Positions 26,204 through 34,489 of a stretch of DNA of 64,000 nt are shown here, piece after piece. The notes beneath the pieces were generated by a model. It saw nothing but the letters and a program-made list of their open reading frames with translations. It did not search any database and had not been told where the DNA came from. The position numbers and the translations under genes are program-made. The stretch is from Hinthialibacter sp964556895 (GTDB lineage Bacteria > Hinthialibacterota > Hinthialibacteria > Hinthialibacterales > Hinthialibacteraceae): NCBI GenBank assembly GCA_964556895.1, contig CAZKYC010000008.1:16842-80841 (forward strand). The letters run 5' to 3'. The number at the start of each line of letters is the position of its first letter. The stretch's first letter is position 1.

Positions 26204-26812
26204 ATGAGCCAATCGCCTTCTGCGATTCGCCAGAGAGCCCCTAAAAACGCTTTTACTTTGATTGAATTGTTGATTGTCGTTGCGATTATTGGAATTTTGG
26301 CGGCAATCGCAGTGCCCAACTTCATCAACGCCCAGGTTCGCGCCAAGGTCGCCCGCGCCCAGGCAGATATGAAAGCACTTGAAACAGCCATTCAGTCATA
26401 TCAGGTTGACAACAATTCGTTCCCACCTGACGGTGATGACTTGGAACAATTTAATCCTGAAGATTTTAACTCCGCCGCCCGGATGAGGCTTTTAACTACT
26501 CCTATTTCTTATATTGGCAGCCTCCCGACCGACCCGTTTCATACCCAACAATTAGAGTTCCCTGGATCAGAACTGTTGTTCCCCGGCAAACCGCCGCACA
26601 CCTACTCATACAACACATGGGGCGCGTTCGCCAGCGACGGGTTTCAGCCAGCCAATAATGGCATCCCTGACAACTATGGAGTCACTTCAATCGGCCCCAA
26701 CCAGATTTTTAATTCGGCGGCCGGGTTCCCGATTCAATACAACGCCACCAACGGCATCATCTCAGACGGCGACATCATTATTCGCGGCGGCGCCAAGACC
26801 CCATTTAACTAA
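26204..26812 (+). CDS. GspG-like type II secretion pseudopilin, unlinked to the main operon
   Basis: 202 residues from ATG 26204 (a TTG two codons earlier is possible). A basic leader ends APKNA, then the class III signal FTLIELLIVVAIIGILAAIA with the essential glutamate at +5. The residue before the cut is alanine instead of the usual glycine. The next part, ARAQADMKALETAIQSYQVD, then a long loop with LTTPISYIGSLPTDPF, matches major pseudopilins (GspG) and their planctomycete-type relatives. The T2SS operon at 44.6-57 kb lacks gspG, so this gene may supply the main fibre subunit. A terminator follows at 26837. Confidence 0.8.
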   Translation: MSQSPSAIRQRAPKNAFTLIELLIVVAIIGILAAIAVPNFINAQVRAKVARAQADMKALETAIQSYQVDNNSFPPDGDDLEQFNPEDFNSAARMRLLTTPISYIGSLPTDPFHTQQLEFPGSELLFPGKPPHTYSYNTWGAFASDGFQPANNGIPDNYGVTSIGPNQIFNSAAGFPIQYNATNGIISDGDIIIRGGAKTPFN

Positions 26813-26836
26813 TTCTCTCTATGAGAAGAACTCTTC

Positions 26837-26864
26837 AATGGGGCGGTCAGTTGATCGCCCCATT
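26837..26864 (+). terminator. Intrinsic terminator after the pseudopilin gene
   Basis: A perfect 9-bp stem (AATGGGGCG / CGCCCCATT) with a 10-base loop, 24 bases after the stop codon. The downstream tail TACGTTTTG is only moderately T-rich. Confidence 0.65.
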
Positions 26865-26922
26865 TACGTTTTGAGTTCGATGAAATAAGCTTCGAACATC
26901 AACCCCTCGTAGGAACACTCCC

Positions 26923-27399
26923 ATGAAGATATTTATCTCATCACCTCTTGGCTTCGCCGAAAGCACGTCGCCGTTTCGCGATACGCTGAAGACCTGCTTG
27001 CAAGTGAAATTGCTTGGCATTACCGATCCCTGGTCAATGACTTCAGACCTGGAAGAAGAAATGTATAAAGCCGAACTAATTGATAATAAACATATTAGAA
27101 TAGTTGCCCTAAACTCAATCTCGACAAAAATCGCTGAACGAAACGCCGCTAACATCCGTGATTGCGAGTTGATGCTCGCAGTGTTAGACGGCGTTGACGT
27201 TGATTCGGGCACTGCCTCTGAAATTGGCTACGCCTTTGCTCTCGGCAAACGCATTTATGGAATTCGCACCGATTTTCGCCGCGCTGGTGAAAACGACGGC
27301 GTGTGCGTCAATCTTCAAGTTCAGTATTGGATCGAAGCCAGCGGCGGCTGTATCGTTCGATCCATAAAAGAACTCGAAGAACTAAAGATAACATTCTAG
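26923..27399 (+). CDS. Nucleoside 2-deoxyribosyltransferase-like protein
   Basis: 158 residues with a Rossmann-like opening (MKIFISSPLGFAE) and the family's active-site block DSGTASEIGYAFALGK at 94-109, in which E100 matches the nucleophilic glutamate of nucleoside 2-deoxyribosyltransferases; DFRR follows. Family members exchange or hydrolyse the base of deoxynucleosides, and related proteins hydrolyse nucleotides or serve in defence systems (TIR/SLOG-like neighbours). Nothing in the neighbourhood defines the substrate. It is monocistronic with no clear partner. Confidence 0.75.
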   Translation: MKIFISSPLGFAESTSPFRDTLKTCLQVKLLGITDPWSMTSDLEEEMYKAELIDNKHIRIVALNSISTKIAERNAANIRDCELMLAVLDGVDVDSGTASEIGYAFALGKRIYGIRTDFRRAGENDGVCVNLQVQYWIEASGGCIVRSIKELEELKITF

Positions 27400-27419
27400 A
27401 CCTTACATCAGCCCAACCC

Positions 27420-27446
27420 TGGGGGCATACAATTATGCAGCCCCCT
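27420..27446. terminator. GC-rich hairpin at the convergent gene ends
   Basis: GGGGGCAT and ATG(CA)GCCCCC pair around a short AATT-containing loop, just after the deoxyribosyltransferase-like gene and overlapping the last codons of the minus-strand gene that ends at 27433. There is no T-tract, so it may be a processing or Rho-blocking structure instead of a simple intrinsic terminator. Confidence 0.4.
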
Positions 27447-28149
27447 GCATCAAACGGTCACCATAGTTCATTACCCTCAACTTCGCAGCCATCTCATGCG
27501 GTGCAGGACGAACAGCTGCGTAGAACAATTCAATCCCCTCTTTATCAACAAACTGATTTGAGCGCTTTCGAGATAATGAGTCATAAAGCATGTATGACCT
27601 GTAGGTTAATTCGCGTATCAATTTCTGATTTGGAATGTTAATCAAATCTTGAACAGACTGAACACCGGGCGAAAAAATTGGCGATCCATGAGATTCATCC
27701 AACCCCTGGTTGGTGATCTGCTCAAACAACGCAAGTACTAAACATTGACGGTTGAGCGTTTCTTCATCCATTGAATCTAACTTGCGATTCTCCGGATCAA
27801 GGTCTTCAACATAGGCTTCGTGGATGCGGAAAAAATCCCGAAGCAGCCGTGCGGGAAGCTGCGGGTCGCCTGGCCCTGGGCCGTAAGCGAAGTCGCCGAT
27901 AGGAGCGTCGCTGCACCAGCAGGCGCCCGCCCAGGCGGTGAGTAGCTCTTTAGGCGCGCGGTGATAATGATACTGAACACGAATGTTAAACGCGATACCG
28001 ACCCAGCGCTCTTCTTGCTCTGACAAAACCTGGGGTTGATATGGTTCCTCAAATTCGAGAGTGTGTGACGCGCCAGGCTGACCTAGCCGATGTGAGGGGA
28101 CGCGACTTGGGGATACGACATAATTTTGGGTGTTGGGGGTGCTGTACAT
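27433..28149 (-). CDS. Hypothetical cytoplasmic protein
   Basis: 238 residues, unrecognised. It has no signal peptide or membrane helix. Features: a hydrophilic N-terminal 40 residues (SRVPSHRLGQPGASHTLEF), a conserved-looking block RVQYHYHRAPKELLTAWAGA with CWCSD, a D/E-rich helical middle and a C-terminal block RSYMLYDSLSRKRSNQFVDKEGIELFY (only parts quoted). An upstream run GGAGATTG precedes ATG 28149. The stop lies inside a GC-rich hairpin. The codon use resembles the neighbours, so it is a credible gene, but no function is proposed. Confidence 0.6.
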   Translation of the reverse strand: MYSTPNTQNYVVSPSRVPSHRLGQPGASHTLEFEEPYQPQVLSEQEERWVGIAFNIRVQYHYHRAPKELLTAWAGACWCSDAPIGDFAYGPGPGDPQLPARLLRDFFRIHEAYVEDLDPENRKLDSMDEETLNRQCLVLALFEQITNQGLDESHGSPIFSPGVQSVQDLINIPNQKLIRELTYRSYMLYDSLSRKRSNQFVDKEGIELFYAAVRPAPHEMAAKLRVMNYGDRLMQGAA

Positions 28150-28283
28150 TTCAATCTCCTAACTGAACATAATAACAACAGTGAACATACTAGCACTTAT
28201 CGGGTACCAGTCAACAAATCTTTAATTTATTTTGCTTAAATGTTCAGTAATCGATTGGGAGTCGAAATGACGTTGTTAATTTA

Positions 28284-28330
28284 GGCTCATCCGGGATTTG
28301 AGTACGTTCTCTCAAATTGAATTAGAGCGT
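28284..28330 (+). repeat. Dispersed intergenic repeat (GGCTCATCC family), partial copy
   Basis: The 41 bases from GGCTCATCCGGGATTTG onward match the copies at 57958 and 63915 with few mismatches; after about position 28325 the match ends. It shares the ATTGAATTA segment with the copy at 63915, which the copy at 57958 lacks. It is outside all genes. Confidence 0.75.
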
Positions 28331-28341
28331 TTGTCAAAAAA

Positions 28342-28415
28342 ATGTGCGTAAAGCGAGCCCGTATCCGCCGCGGCGGACAGCGATAGATACAGTTAAGTAA
28401 ACTCTATCCGCACAT
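28342..28415. other. Large imperfect hairpin with a 14-bp palindrome
   Basis: Outer arms ATGTGCG (28342-28348) and CGCACAT (28409-28415) are complementary. Between them lies the perfect palindrome TCCGCCGCGGCGGA (28364-28377) and short arms such as GTATC/GATA. This could be a structured RNA, a protein-binding site or part of the neighbouring repeat. No coding potential was seen. Confidence 0.4.
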
Positions 28416-28445
28416 AATTCTGGCAACCACTATAGAAACGAGAAA

Positions 28446-28465
28446 AGCCGCTCGGATGAGCGGCT
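28446..28465 (-). terminator. Intrinsic terminator of the SPASM radical SAM gene
   Basis: A perfect 8-bp stem AGCCGCTC / GAGCGGCT with a 4-base loop, 28 bases beyond the stop codon on the minus strand and followed there by TTTTCT. Confidence 0.75.
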
Positions 28466-28493
28466 CATGGTTTATCATTTTTTGATAAACAAT

Positions 28494-29522
28494 CTAATCA
28501 AGCAGGGCCAAGTGACAGTTGGCGCAGGTGGGGATTTCATCAATGCGCCCGGTAGCGTGCAGTTCGCGCAGCTTTTGATATTCGGGCCCGTTCCAAATTT
28601 CTTCAATCGTCTTGCCCTGAATATTGCCGACCGTGAGTTCGCGGGCGGAATCAACGCAGCAGACGCTGACCACGCCGTCAGGATGGACGAACATGCGCTG
28701 CCAGAGCTGAGGGCAGCAGAACTTTTTGTTGGCGGGCTTGGGCGGAGCGATTTGGTGCAATACCCGCCCCTCAGACGATTGGTTGGTGTGTTCGATGTAA
28801 TCGACATACGCCACCGCGTCGACAATCGGCTCAAACAGGGCCTTAAATTCCAGCCATTCATGTTCGTTTTGTTGCATCCGCACCATCGATACGCGGGTGA
28901 AAGGCTTTACCGACCCCGCCTCGTCGCGCAGTTTCATAAAGCGCTTGATATTGCGCAGGGTTTTGTCGTATTCGGCGTTGATACGAATCTCGTTGTAATG
29001 TTCGCGGTTGGGCGAGTCAAACGAGAAAAAGAGTTTGTCAAGGCCTGATTTGATCAGTTTCTTGGCGATGCGCTCCGTGAGAAGGGTTGCGTTGGTGTTA
29101 AACATGACGTCGACCACGCCGCGCTCTTTGGCGTAGGTAATCATCTCGATCAGGTTGGGGTTCATCAACGGTTCGCCGAGGTAGTTAAACTTAAGCGAAC
29201 ACAACCCCAACGCTGAGGCTTCGTCGATCAGGCGTTTGTAGAGATCAAGGTCAAAGTTATCGACATCCCAGAAGGTTCCATCTTCGACCATGTCCGTCCG
29301 CGGACACATGGTGCATTTCAGGTTACAGTTTGACGTCGCCTCGATATCGAGGTGAATCGGCACGGGCCCGGTTTTATGTTGTTTTGGCCAGTTCTCCCAC
29401 TTTTCGCGATAGGCCCAATATTCGTGCGGCATCGCCTGTTCCCAGGCGGATGTGCGGTCGCTAGGCAACTGGTGGTAATTGTGATCAACCTTGGTTTCGA
29501 TTTGTGGAGCGGCTGAGCTCAT
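28494..29522 (-). CDS. Radical SAM protein with SPASM domain
   Basis: 342 residues. The cluster motif CNLKCTMC is at about 67-74 in TSNCNLKCTMCPRTD. The barrel contains SLKFNYLGEPLMNP (the GEP motif) and FNTNATLLT. The C-terminal SPASM domain shows FCCPQLWQRMFVHPDGVVSVCC and CANCH cysteines for auxiliary clusters. Relatives modify peptides or small molecules, or mature enzymes. No obvious precursor peptide gene is adjacent, so the substrate is unknown. The start ATG 29522 faces the hydrolase gene across a 165-base divergent gap. Confidence 0.85.
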   Translation of the reverse strand: MSSAAPQIETKVDHNYHQLPSDRTSAWEQAMPHEYWAYREKWENWPKQHKTGPVPIHLDIEATSNCNLKCTMCPRTDMVEDGTFWDVDNFDLDLYKRLIDEASALGLCSLKFNYLGEPLMNPNLIEMITYAKERGVVDVMFNTNATLLTERIAKKLIKSGLDKLFFSFDSPNREHYNEIRINAEYDKTLRNIKRFMKLRDEAGSVKPFTRVSMVRMQQNEHEWLEFKALFEPIVDAVAYVDYIEHTNQSSEGRVLHQIAPPKPANKKFCCPQLWQRMFVHPDGVVSVCCVDSARELTVGNIQGKTIEEIWNGPEYQKLRELHATGRIDEIPTCANCHLALLD

Positions 29523-29687
29523 TTCGCTTTTTCCTCAATAACCCGATTTAATGGGATTCAGTGGGTGAAATATCGATAGGATGCGGTAACATAGTCTAGT
29601 CCATTATCGGCGAATACCAGTGAATCTTTATTCAATCCACTGTGTGTAAACGCCGAAATGTCTGATTTCGCGAAAGGAAAATTGACC

Positions 29688-30467
29688 ATGGGTCTCGCCT
29701 TTTCATCGGCTGGAAATCCAAATAACGTCCCTTTAATTCTACTACATGCGTTTCCACTCGACCGTCAGATGTGGCGCCACCAGCTCGACGGCTTATCAGA
29801 AAACGCCTATGTCTTAGCCCCTGACCTGCCAGGATTCGGCGATTCGCCGCTTAGCGACACCCCCGGCAGCATGGCTGATTATGTAAAACAAATCATTACA
29901 TTCATGGATGAACAGAATATAGAACAAGCCCTGATAGGCGGCTGCTCGATGGGCGGCTACATTCTGTTTGAATTCTGGCGCACCATGCCGCGCCGCATCA
30001 TGGGGCTGATGCTATGCAACACAAAGGCAGAAGCCGACACGGGCGAACAAATGAACAACCGTTTCAAAATGGCAGAAACAGTACGCAATGAAGGCGTTGA
30101 TTTATTGGTAGGCACCATGCCAGAAAAACTCTTAGGAAAAACCACTCAAAGCAAAAATTATGAACTCGTTAAAGAGATAGAGGAGTCAATTGAATCTACT
30201 AACCAAGAAGGTATTGTTCAAGCCCAGATCGCCATGGCGTCACGCCCTGGTTCTTTGGTCACGCTTGAGTCAATTGTCGCTCCGACGCTCATCATTGTTG
30301 GAGAAGAAGACGAGTTGACGCCTCCATCGGCAGCCGAGGTGATGCATCAACGAATTCCTACCGCTGACTTGGTGATTGTGAATAACGCAGGCCATTTGTC
30401 ACCCATTGAACAACCAAATATCGTGAATGCAGCAATACTCAATTTTTTACAATCAACATGCGGGTGA
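29688..30467 (+). CDS. Alpha/beta-hydrolase
   Basis: From ATG 29688 (259 residues), which has AAAGGA nine bases upstream; an ATG ten codons earlier lacks such a site. The fold's elements are present: HAFPLDRQMW (oxyanion HxF loop), nucleophile elbow GGCSMGG with S87, acid D208 in GEEDELTPP and H236 in NAGHLSP. It resembles the 3-oxoadipate enol-lactonase/RsbQ-like group. It could be an esterase, lactonase or C-C hydrolase; the substrate cannot be read. No partner genes. Confidence 0.85.
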   Translation: MGLAFSSAGNPNNVPLILLHAFPLDRQMWRHQLDGLSENAYVLAPDLPGFGDSPLSDTPGSMADYVKQIITFMDEQNIEQALIGGCSMGGYILFEFWRTMPRRIMGLMLCNTKAEADTGEQMNNRFKMAETVRNEGVDLLVGTMPEKLLGKTTQSKNYELVKEIEESIESTNQEGIVQAQIAMASRPGSLVTLESIVAPTLIIVGEEDELTPPSAAEVMHQRIPTADLVIVNNAGHLSPIEQPNIVNAAILNFLQSTCG

Positions 30468-30603
30468 AAATTCTGAGAAAATAACTAGGCAGTTGCTACA
30501 TTTCACGATATTGTCTTGATATACCGTTGGATTTTGTAGCAGCCGTCCTTGATACTCTAATTAAGCAAGTCAACAGAAACGACATTCGCCGAGAGGGGCG
30601 CGG

Positions 30604-30960
30604 GTGAACACGCAATCTGGCCCAAGCCGTAACAAAAATGAAATCATTCTATCCATGCTTTCAAACGGGTATACCCGTGAAAAAATTATGGCGGCGCACC
30701 CAGAATTTGAACAGTCTGATATCATGAATGTCGCCGAAGAGGTTTTGCCAAAGCGCGACCGCTTTGTTTCTCTTAACCCATCCCTCGAAAACTTACTGAC
30801 CAATTACCCAAGGGCGCTGGCCACCTGGAGCGAAGACGAAGACTCTCACCTGAAACAAATGAGGAGCGAAGGGTTCACCATCTTTGAAATTTCCCGCATG
30901 CTCAAACGCCAGCCTTCGGCGATTTATGCGCGAATGAAAGAACTGGGAGTAATCAGTTAA
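30604..30960 (+). CDS. Small protein with two helix-turn-helix-like modules
   Basis: 118 residues from GTG 30604 with GAGGGG upstream. Residues 12-48 (EIILSMLSNGYTREKIMAAHPEFEQSDI, first part only) resemble the DUF433-type HTH found in antitoxin-like proteins. Residues 74-116 begin with WSEDEDSHLKQM and continue with a GFTIFEISRML turn and AIYARMKELG, which resemble a SANT/Myb or MerR-like HTH. A transcription or phage-type DNA-binding role is likely. No toxin-like partner was recognised next to it. Confidence 0.6.
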   Translation: MNTQSGPSRNKNEIILSMLSNGYTREKIMAAHPEFEQSDIMNVAEEVLPKRDRFVSLNPSLENLLTNYPRALATWSEDEDSHLKQMRSEGFTIFEISRMLKRQPSAIYARMKELGVIS

Positions 30961-31085
30961 GCCGTGCCCAGCGCCGCCGGGCTTTGGGCGCTTCGCGGCG
31001 CGCGCACAGCCTCAATCCAAACCGGGGTTGATCAAAACCATACACCGTCGCAATCAGAGTGCTCAATACAAAACTCATAAAGATA

Positions 31086-32516
31086 TCACGCTTCTGTAGA
31101 ACCGGACGCCCAAAGGCCCTGGTTCCATTCCCAAATTAACAAAGCATAAAACGGGCAATATTCCAGTGTGCGAACCCACACCGGCTGCTGGCTGGGGGTT
31201 GGGATAAAGAAGGAGTAATACAGAAAGCACACGATAGTCAAATACATCCACGACAGGCGAGGATAAAAGCACAAGAACGGAACCACCCAGCCAATGTACC
31301 ACGGGTTGCACACCGGGCTGCAGATCAACAACATTCCATACAGGATGAATGAACGTTTCACGACTGGTTGAATGGAGTTGATCGAATTGCTCCACACGGC
31401 AGATGAAAGATACACCACCATAATCGCCCACAGCGAAGCGCAAAACACTTTTGAGATCAGAAAGGCGTCGATGTGATATGACGAACCGCTGAACTGGCCG
31501 ATGACAACTCCCTGCCCCCACGCAGGAACGCCCAACAACACCAACAACCATTCGCTGAACGCAACCAAACTGCTGTTGGCTTCCCAGCGTTGAAAAAAGG
31601 CCGACCAACCGCGCAGCCCATGTTCACCGATCTGATAGAACACGGCGGCTAGAACCAAAACCGTCGCTCCAAATAAAAGCCAATTGACTGTCCGCCATTT
31701 TTTAAGGAACAACGGTAACACAAACGCAGGGAAAATTTTCGTCTGCGCCGCGAAGGCGAGGATGAGCGAAGAAAACGAATTTCGATTCAAGTGAAACATG
31801 ACAAACGCCGCAAACAATCCACTGAGGGCGATGACATCAAAATGGGCCGTATTGATATACTCTTTCAACACCAAAGGCGACCAGGCGTAAAACACAACCC
31901 GCGACGTCTGCAGCCCAAACTCTTTTAATAAAAAGATGATGCTGGCCATCAAAGCGAGATCAAACAACAATGTCATACCCCGCCAAGCGATGATTGAGCC
32001 AGGAGCGATTGTCGCAACCGCTCCAAACAGCAATTGAGTAAACGGCGGGTAGATTGTATTCAGACCAGCATTGTTTACGTTTTTTAAGGCATCAATCATT
32101 TTAGGCTGTTGATAAAGATCAGCGATCAACTCGTTCATAGGGCCTTGTTGATTCAGCTCGCTTATTTCCAATTCGTTCAAAACATCTTGTGGAGAATATT
32201 GGTATGGGTTCATTCCCTGCGAGACGACATAGCCGTCCCATAAATAGCGGTATATGTCGGTCTCATAAATTGGCTGGCTGGGCAAGAAAGCGGCCCGCGC
32301 CGCGAGCGCCCAAAACAGAACCACACGCAGCGAAGCGCTGTGGTGACAGACCCGCCAGCATGCATACGCATAGGCGAAGGCCATCATAAACAAAATCGTG
32401 AGCACGAGTAGAACGTCTTGAGCGAGGGCGGTGGGGTCAATCCAGTGAGACATCCACGACAACAGGGCGCATCCAACCACCATCACCGCGCCGCAGGCGT
32501 GAATCCGGCGCATCAC
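31086..32516 (-). CDS. GT87-type (DUF2029) membrane mannosyltransferase-like protein
   Basis: 476 residues with about ten to eleven transmembrane helices. The acidic loop after the second helix contains YETDIYRYLWDGYVVSQGMNPY, and IYPPFTQLLFGA follows, both typical of polyprenol-phosphate-dependent GT-C enzymes of family GT87 (I quote only the parts DIYRYLWDGYV and IYPPFTQLL). It would add a hexose to a periplasmic acceptor. It starts 8 bases after the Wzz-like gene, so a role in envelope polysaccharide or glycolipid is likely. Confidence 0.78.
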   Translation of the reverse strand: MMRRIHACGAVMVVGCALLSWMSHWIDPTALAQDVLLVLTILFMMAFAYAYACWRVCHHSASLRVVLFWALAARAAFLPSQPIYETDIYRYLWDGYVVSQGMNPYQYSPQDVLNELEISELNQQGPMNELIADLYQQPKMIDALKNVNNAGLNTIYPPFTQLLFGAVATIAPGSIIAWRGMTLLFDLALMASIIFLLKEFGLQTSRVVFYAWSPLVLKEYINTAHFDVIALSGLFAAFVMFHLNRNSFSSLILAFAAQTKIFPAFVLPLFLKKWRTVNWLLFGATVLVLAAVFYQIGEHGLRGWSAFFQRWEANSSLVAFSEWLLVLLGVPAWGQGVVIGQFSGSSYHIDAFLISKVFCASLWAIMVVYLSSAVWSNSINSIQPVVKRSFILYGMLLICSPVCNPWYIGWVVPFLCFYPRLSWMYLTIVCFLYYSFFIPTPSQQPVWVRTLEYCPFYALLIWEWNQGLWASGSTEA

Positions 32517-32524
32517 AAAGAACC

Positions 32525-34024
32525 CTACGCCTTAGCGCCAGGTTCGGAGTGAACCACTTCAGCCCAGATGTCTTGAAGAAACGCCCACCCACAGGCGAGC
32601 AGAAAACCCACGATGAGGCCGCAGGCCGTCATAAACGTACGTTTAGGAAACACGCGTTTGTCGGGTTTAATGGCGAGGTTGTATGAAATGTCTGAATAGC
32701 GTCCGTCTTTGTTTTGTTCGAGCAGGTTGGCCTCGCCCAAAAACGGCTCTAACACTTCGACCGCCGTGCGGGCGCGTTCAAGTTGAATTTGTTTAAAGCG
32801 TAATTTGGTTTCATTCTCGCGAATTTGGGCCAAGGTTTTGTTTAACGCAGAGGTAGTGGTTTTTATTTCAGATTGAAGCGCCGTCTGTTGGTCTTGGGCA
32901 TTGGCGAGTTGGCTTGAAAGATCAGGATCATTGGGCGAGCGCTCTAATTGTTTTTTGAGGAATAAAATTTCGGTTTTCAATTCCTGCGCCCTTGGCAGCA
33001 GCGCACGCTCATATTCGGGCGTAATCGAAAACTGGACGGTGTCCCACTCCTGGCGCTCTTCGGTCATAAAATGGCGGTCGGAATTTTCTAAATCAAATTC
33101 TTCGGTGGTTTGTTTGACGCGTTTGTAGATAGGCGCGACCCCTTGGAGCAGGATCCACTTCGAGGCGGCGTCAGCGTATAAGGTTTCTAGATCGGCGTCT
33201 TGGTGAAGCGCCTTCCAATCGTTTTCGACTGATTCGAGATCGCCTTCTTTCACCACAGCGCGGTCTCGAAACATGGTAATCTGGCGCATCACGATACTTT
33301 TTACTGTGCGCTCTGAGCGGAATTGCGACAGCAGCATCCACAGGTTGGCCAACATACGGGCGCGTTCGCCGGTGTCAAATTCGGCGGCGACGCGAATCAC
33401 CGGCGAGTAAATGGTTTCGAGGTTTGTCTCTTTAGTAATCGAAACGTTGGCGAACAGCATCTTGCGCAGGTCAAAAATGGTCAGGTCTGCCAACTCATCA
33501 GCGTCGAGGCTGCCCAACGCTTCTAAATCATCGGCGCCCAGCTGGCTTAATGAATAGATATAAATATCATAAGCCGGGTTGTCTTTGTCATCTTGAGGGA
33601 CGAGAATTTCTGTCAACAATTCGGCGTGAGTATTTTGAATGAGTTGGTAGGGGGTTAGCCTCAAGGCCTTGTCTTGGATTCGCGGGTTCGCCTTCAGTTG
33701 GTCGAGTTCTGGAGGAGTGATAAGCCGTTTGACGGCGTCGGTCCCCCAGCGCAACGTGCGCTGTACTTCATCCAGTTGCCCGTCTGACAACATGATCGAC
33801 TGGTAGGTGAGTACGTCAAATGGGTTTGAAACTAAACTGAGGGTTTCTTTGTATTTTGGCGGCGAAACGATGGCGATGGTTTCAGCCCGCCAAGTTTGAG
33901 GCCATAAAAGAGCGGCGATGGCAGTAACGACCCCCGCGGCGAGCGTCCCCAATACAATCATCTTGCGTTTTCGATAGAGAACGCGAAGGACCGATATCAA
34001 ATCGTAGGTCAGGGTCTCCGCCAT
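32525..34024 (-). CDS. Wzz/GumC-type chain-length determinant protein
   Basis: 499 residues. N-terminal membrane helix (about 22-41, MIVLGTLAAGVVTAIAALLW) follows DLISVLRVLYRKRK; a long periplasmic helical region is followed by a second helix at about 466-483 (TFMTACGLIVGFLLACGWAF). The N-terminal RAETIAIVSPP motif is typical of Wzz. Such proteins set the length of exported polysaccharide. No Walker kinase domain is fused. It lies 30 bases after rpmB and 8 bases before a GT87 gene. Confidence 0.8.
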   Translation of the reverse strand: MAETLTYDLISVLRVLYRKRKMIVLGTLAAGVVTAIAALLWPQTWRAETIAIVSPPKYKETLSLVSNPFDVLTYQSIMLSDGQLDEVQRTLRWGTDAVKRLITPPELDQLKANPRIQDKALRLTPYQLIQNTHAELLTEILVPQDDKDNPAYDIYIYSLSQLGADDLEALGSLDADELADLTIFDLRKMLFANVSITKETNLETIYSPVIRVAAEFDTGERARMLANLWMLLSQFRSERTVKSIVMRQITMFRDRAVVKEGDLESVENDWKALHQDADLETLYADAASKWILLQGVAPIYKRVKQTTEEFDLENSDRHFMTEERQEWDTVQFSITPEYERALLPRAQELKTEILFLKKQLERSPNDPDLSSQLANAQDQQTALQSEIKTTTSALNKTLAQIRENETKLRFKQIQLERARTAVEVLEPFLGEANLLEQNKDGRYSDISYNLAIKPDKRVFPKRTFMTACGLIVGFLLACGWAFLQDIWAEVVHSEPGAKA

Positions 34025-34054
34025 GGGCCTGCCTGGAAGGGTATTTTACTGCAA

Positions 34055-34240
34055 CTACGCGACGGTCTTGCCTGAGCGAATGCAACGGGTGCAAGACAAA
34101 ACTCGTTTAGTGCCTTTCGCAGAACGAAGCGTCACTTTCTGCAAGTTTGGATTAAAGCGGCGCTTGGTTTTATTGTTCGCGTGGCTCACGTTGTTGCCAG
34201 AGGCGGCGCGTTTGCCGCAAAAATGACATTCGCGTGACAT
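34055..34240 (-). CDS. rpmB: 50S ribosomal protein bL28
   Basis: 61 residues with the bL28 sequence MSRECHFCGKRAASGNNVSH and later RRFNPNLQKVTL, both well known in this family. Four cysteines (C5, C8, C50, C53) form the zinc-binding C+ type. AGGAGAGAAG upstream of ATG 34240 is a good ribosome-binding site. It is followed by polysaccharide genes instead of the usual rpmG partner, and a terminator-like hairpin lies in its leader at 34398-34438. Confidence 0.95.
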   Translation of the reverse strand: MSRECHFCGKRAASGNNVSHANNKTKRRFNPNLQKVTLRSAKGTKRVLSCTRCIRSGKTVA

Positions 34241-34389
34241 GGTCTTCTCTCCTCAAACTGAAACAGTCGGGTGTGAATTGGGCTTTTAGCCAAGTTGAGT
34301 ATTGTAGACGCAAATCAGGAAAATCAAAGAGCTTTGGTGTGGTAATTAGCCTATTTCTCCGCCCAAATTAACAACCCCATAATTTAGGG

Positions 34390-34438
34390 CAAAAAAAGGG
34401 GATCGACCCTCGGGACAAGTGTCCCTTTGCGCGATCCC
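34390..34438 (-). terminator. Terminator or attenuator in the rpmB leader
   Basis: On the minus strand: arm GGGATCG, inner hairpin GGGACA-CT-TGTCCC, then arm CGATCCC followed by a run of seven T within CCTTTTTTTGCC. The two nested stems plus T-tract make a strong intrinsic terminator. It may end alr transcription, or, as the promoter-like pair lies before it, act as an attenuator for rpmB. Confidence 0.7.
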
Positions 34439-34461
34439 AAAGGTTGGAAGCCCATAATTCT

Positions 34462-34489
34462 ATATTACGCTGGTATATACAAAAGTCAA
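34462..34489 (-). promoter_or_regulatory. Candidate promoter of rpmB
   Basis: Minus strand: TTGACT (34489-34484), 16-base spacer, TAATAT (34467-34462). Transcription would begin near 34455, upstream of the hairpin at 34438, leaving a leader of about 215 bases. Confidence 0.45.

Larger units (their letters stand above)
28150..28493. other. Gene-free gap with a dispersed repeat and a large hairpin
   Basis: About 345 bases between the stop of the SPASM radical SAM gene and the start of the hypothetical gene at 28149. It contains a repeat of the GGCTCATCC family (28284-28324), a large imperfect hairpin (28342-28415) and the terminator of the radical SAM gene (28446-28465). The left part, 28150-28283, is AT-rich and should hold the promoter of the gene at 28149. 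Confidence 0.55.
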
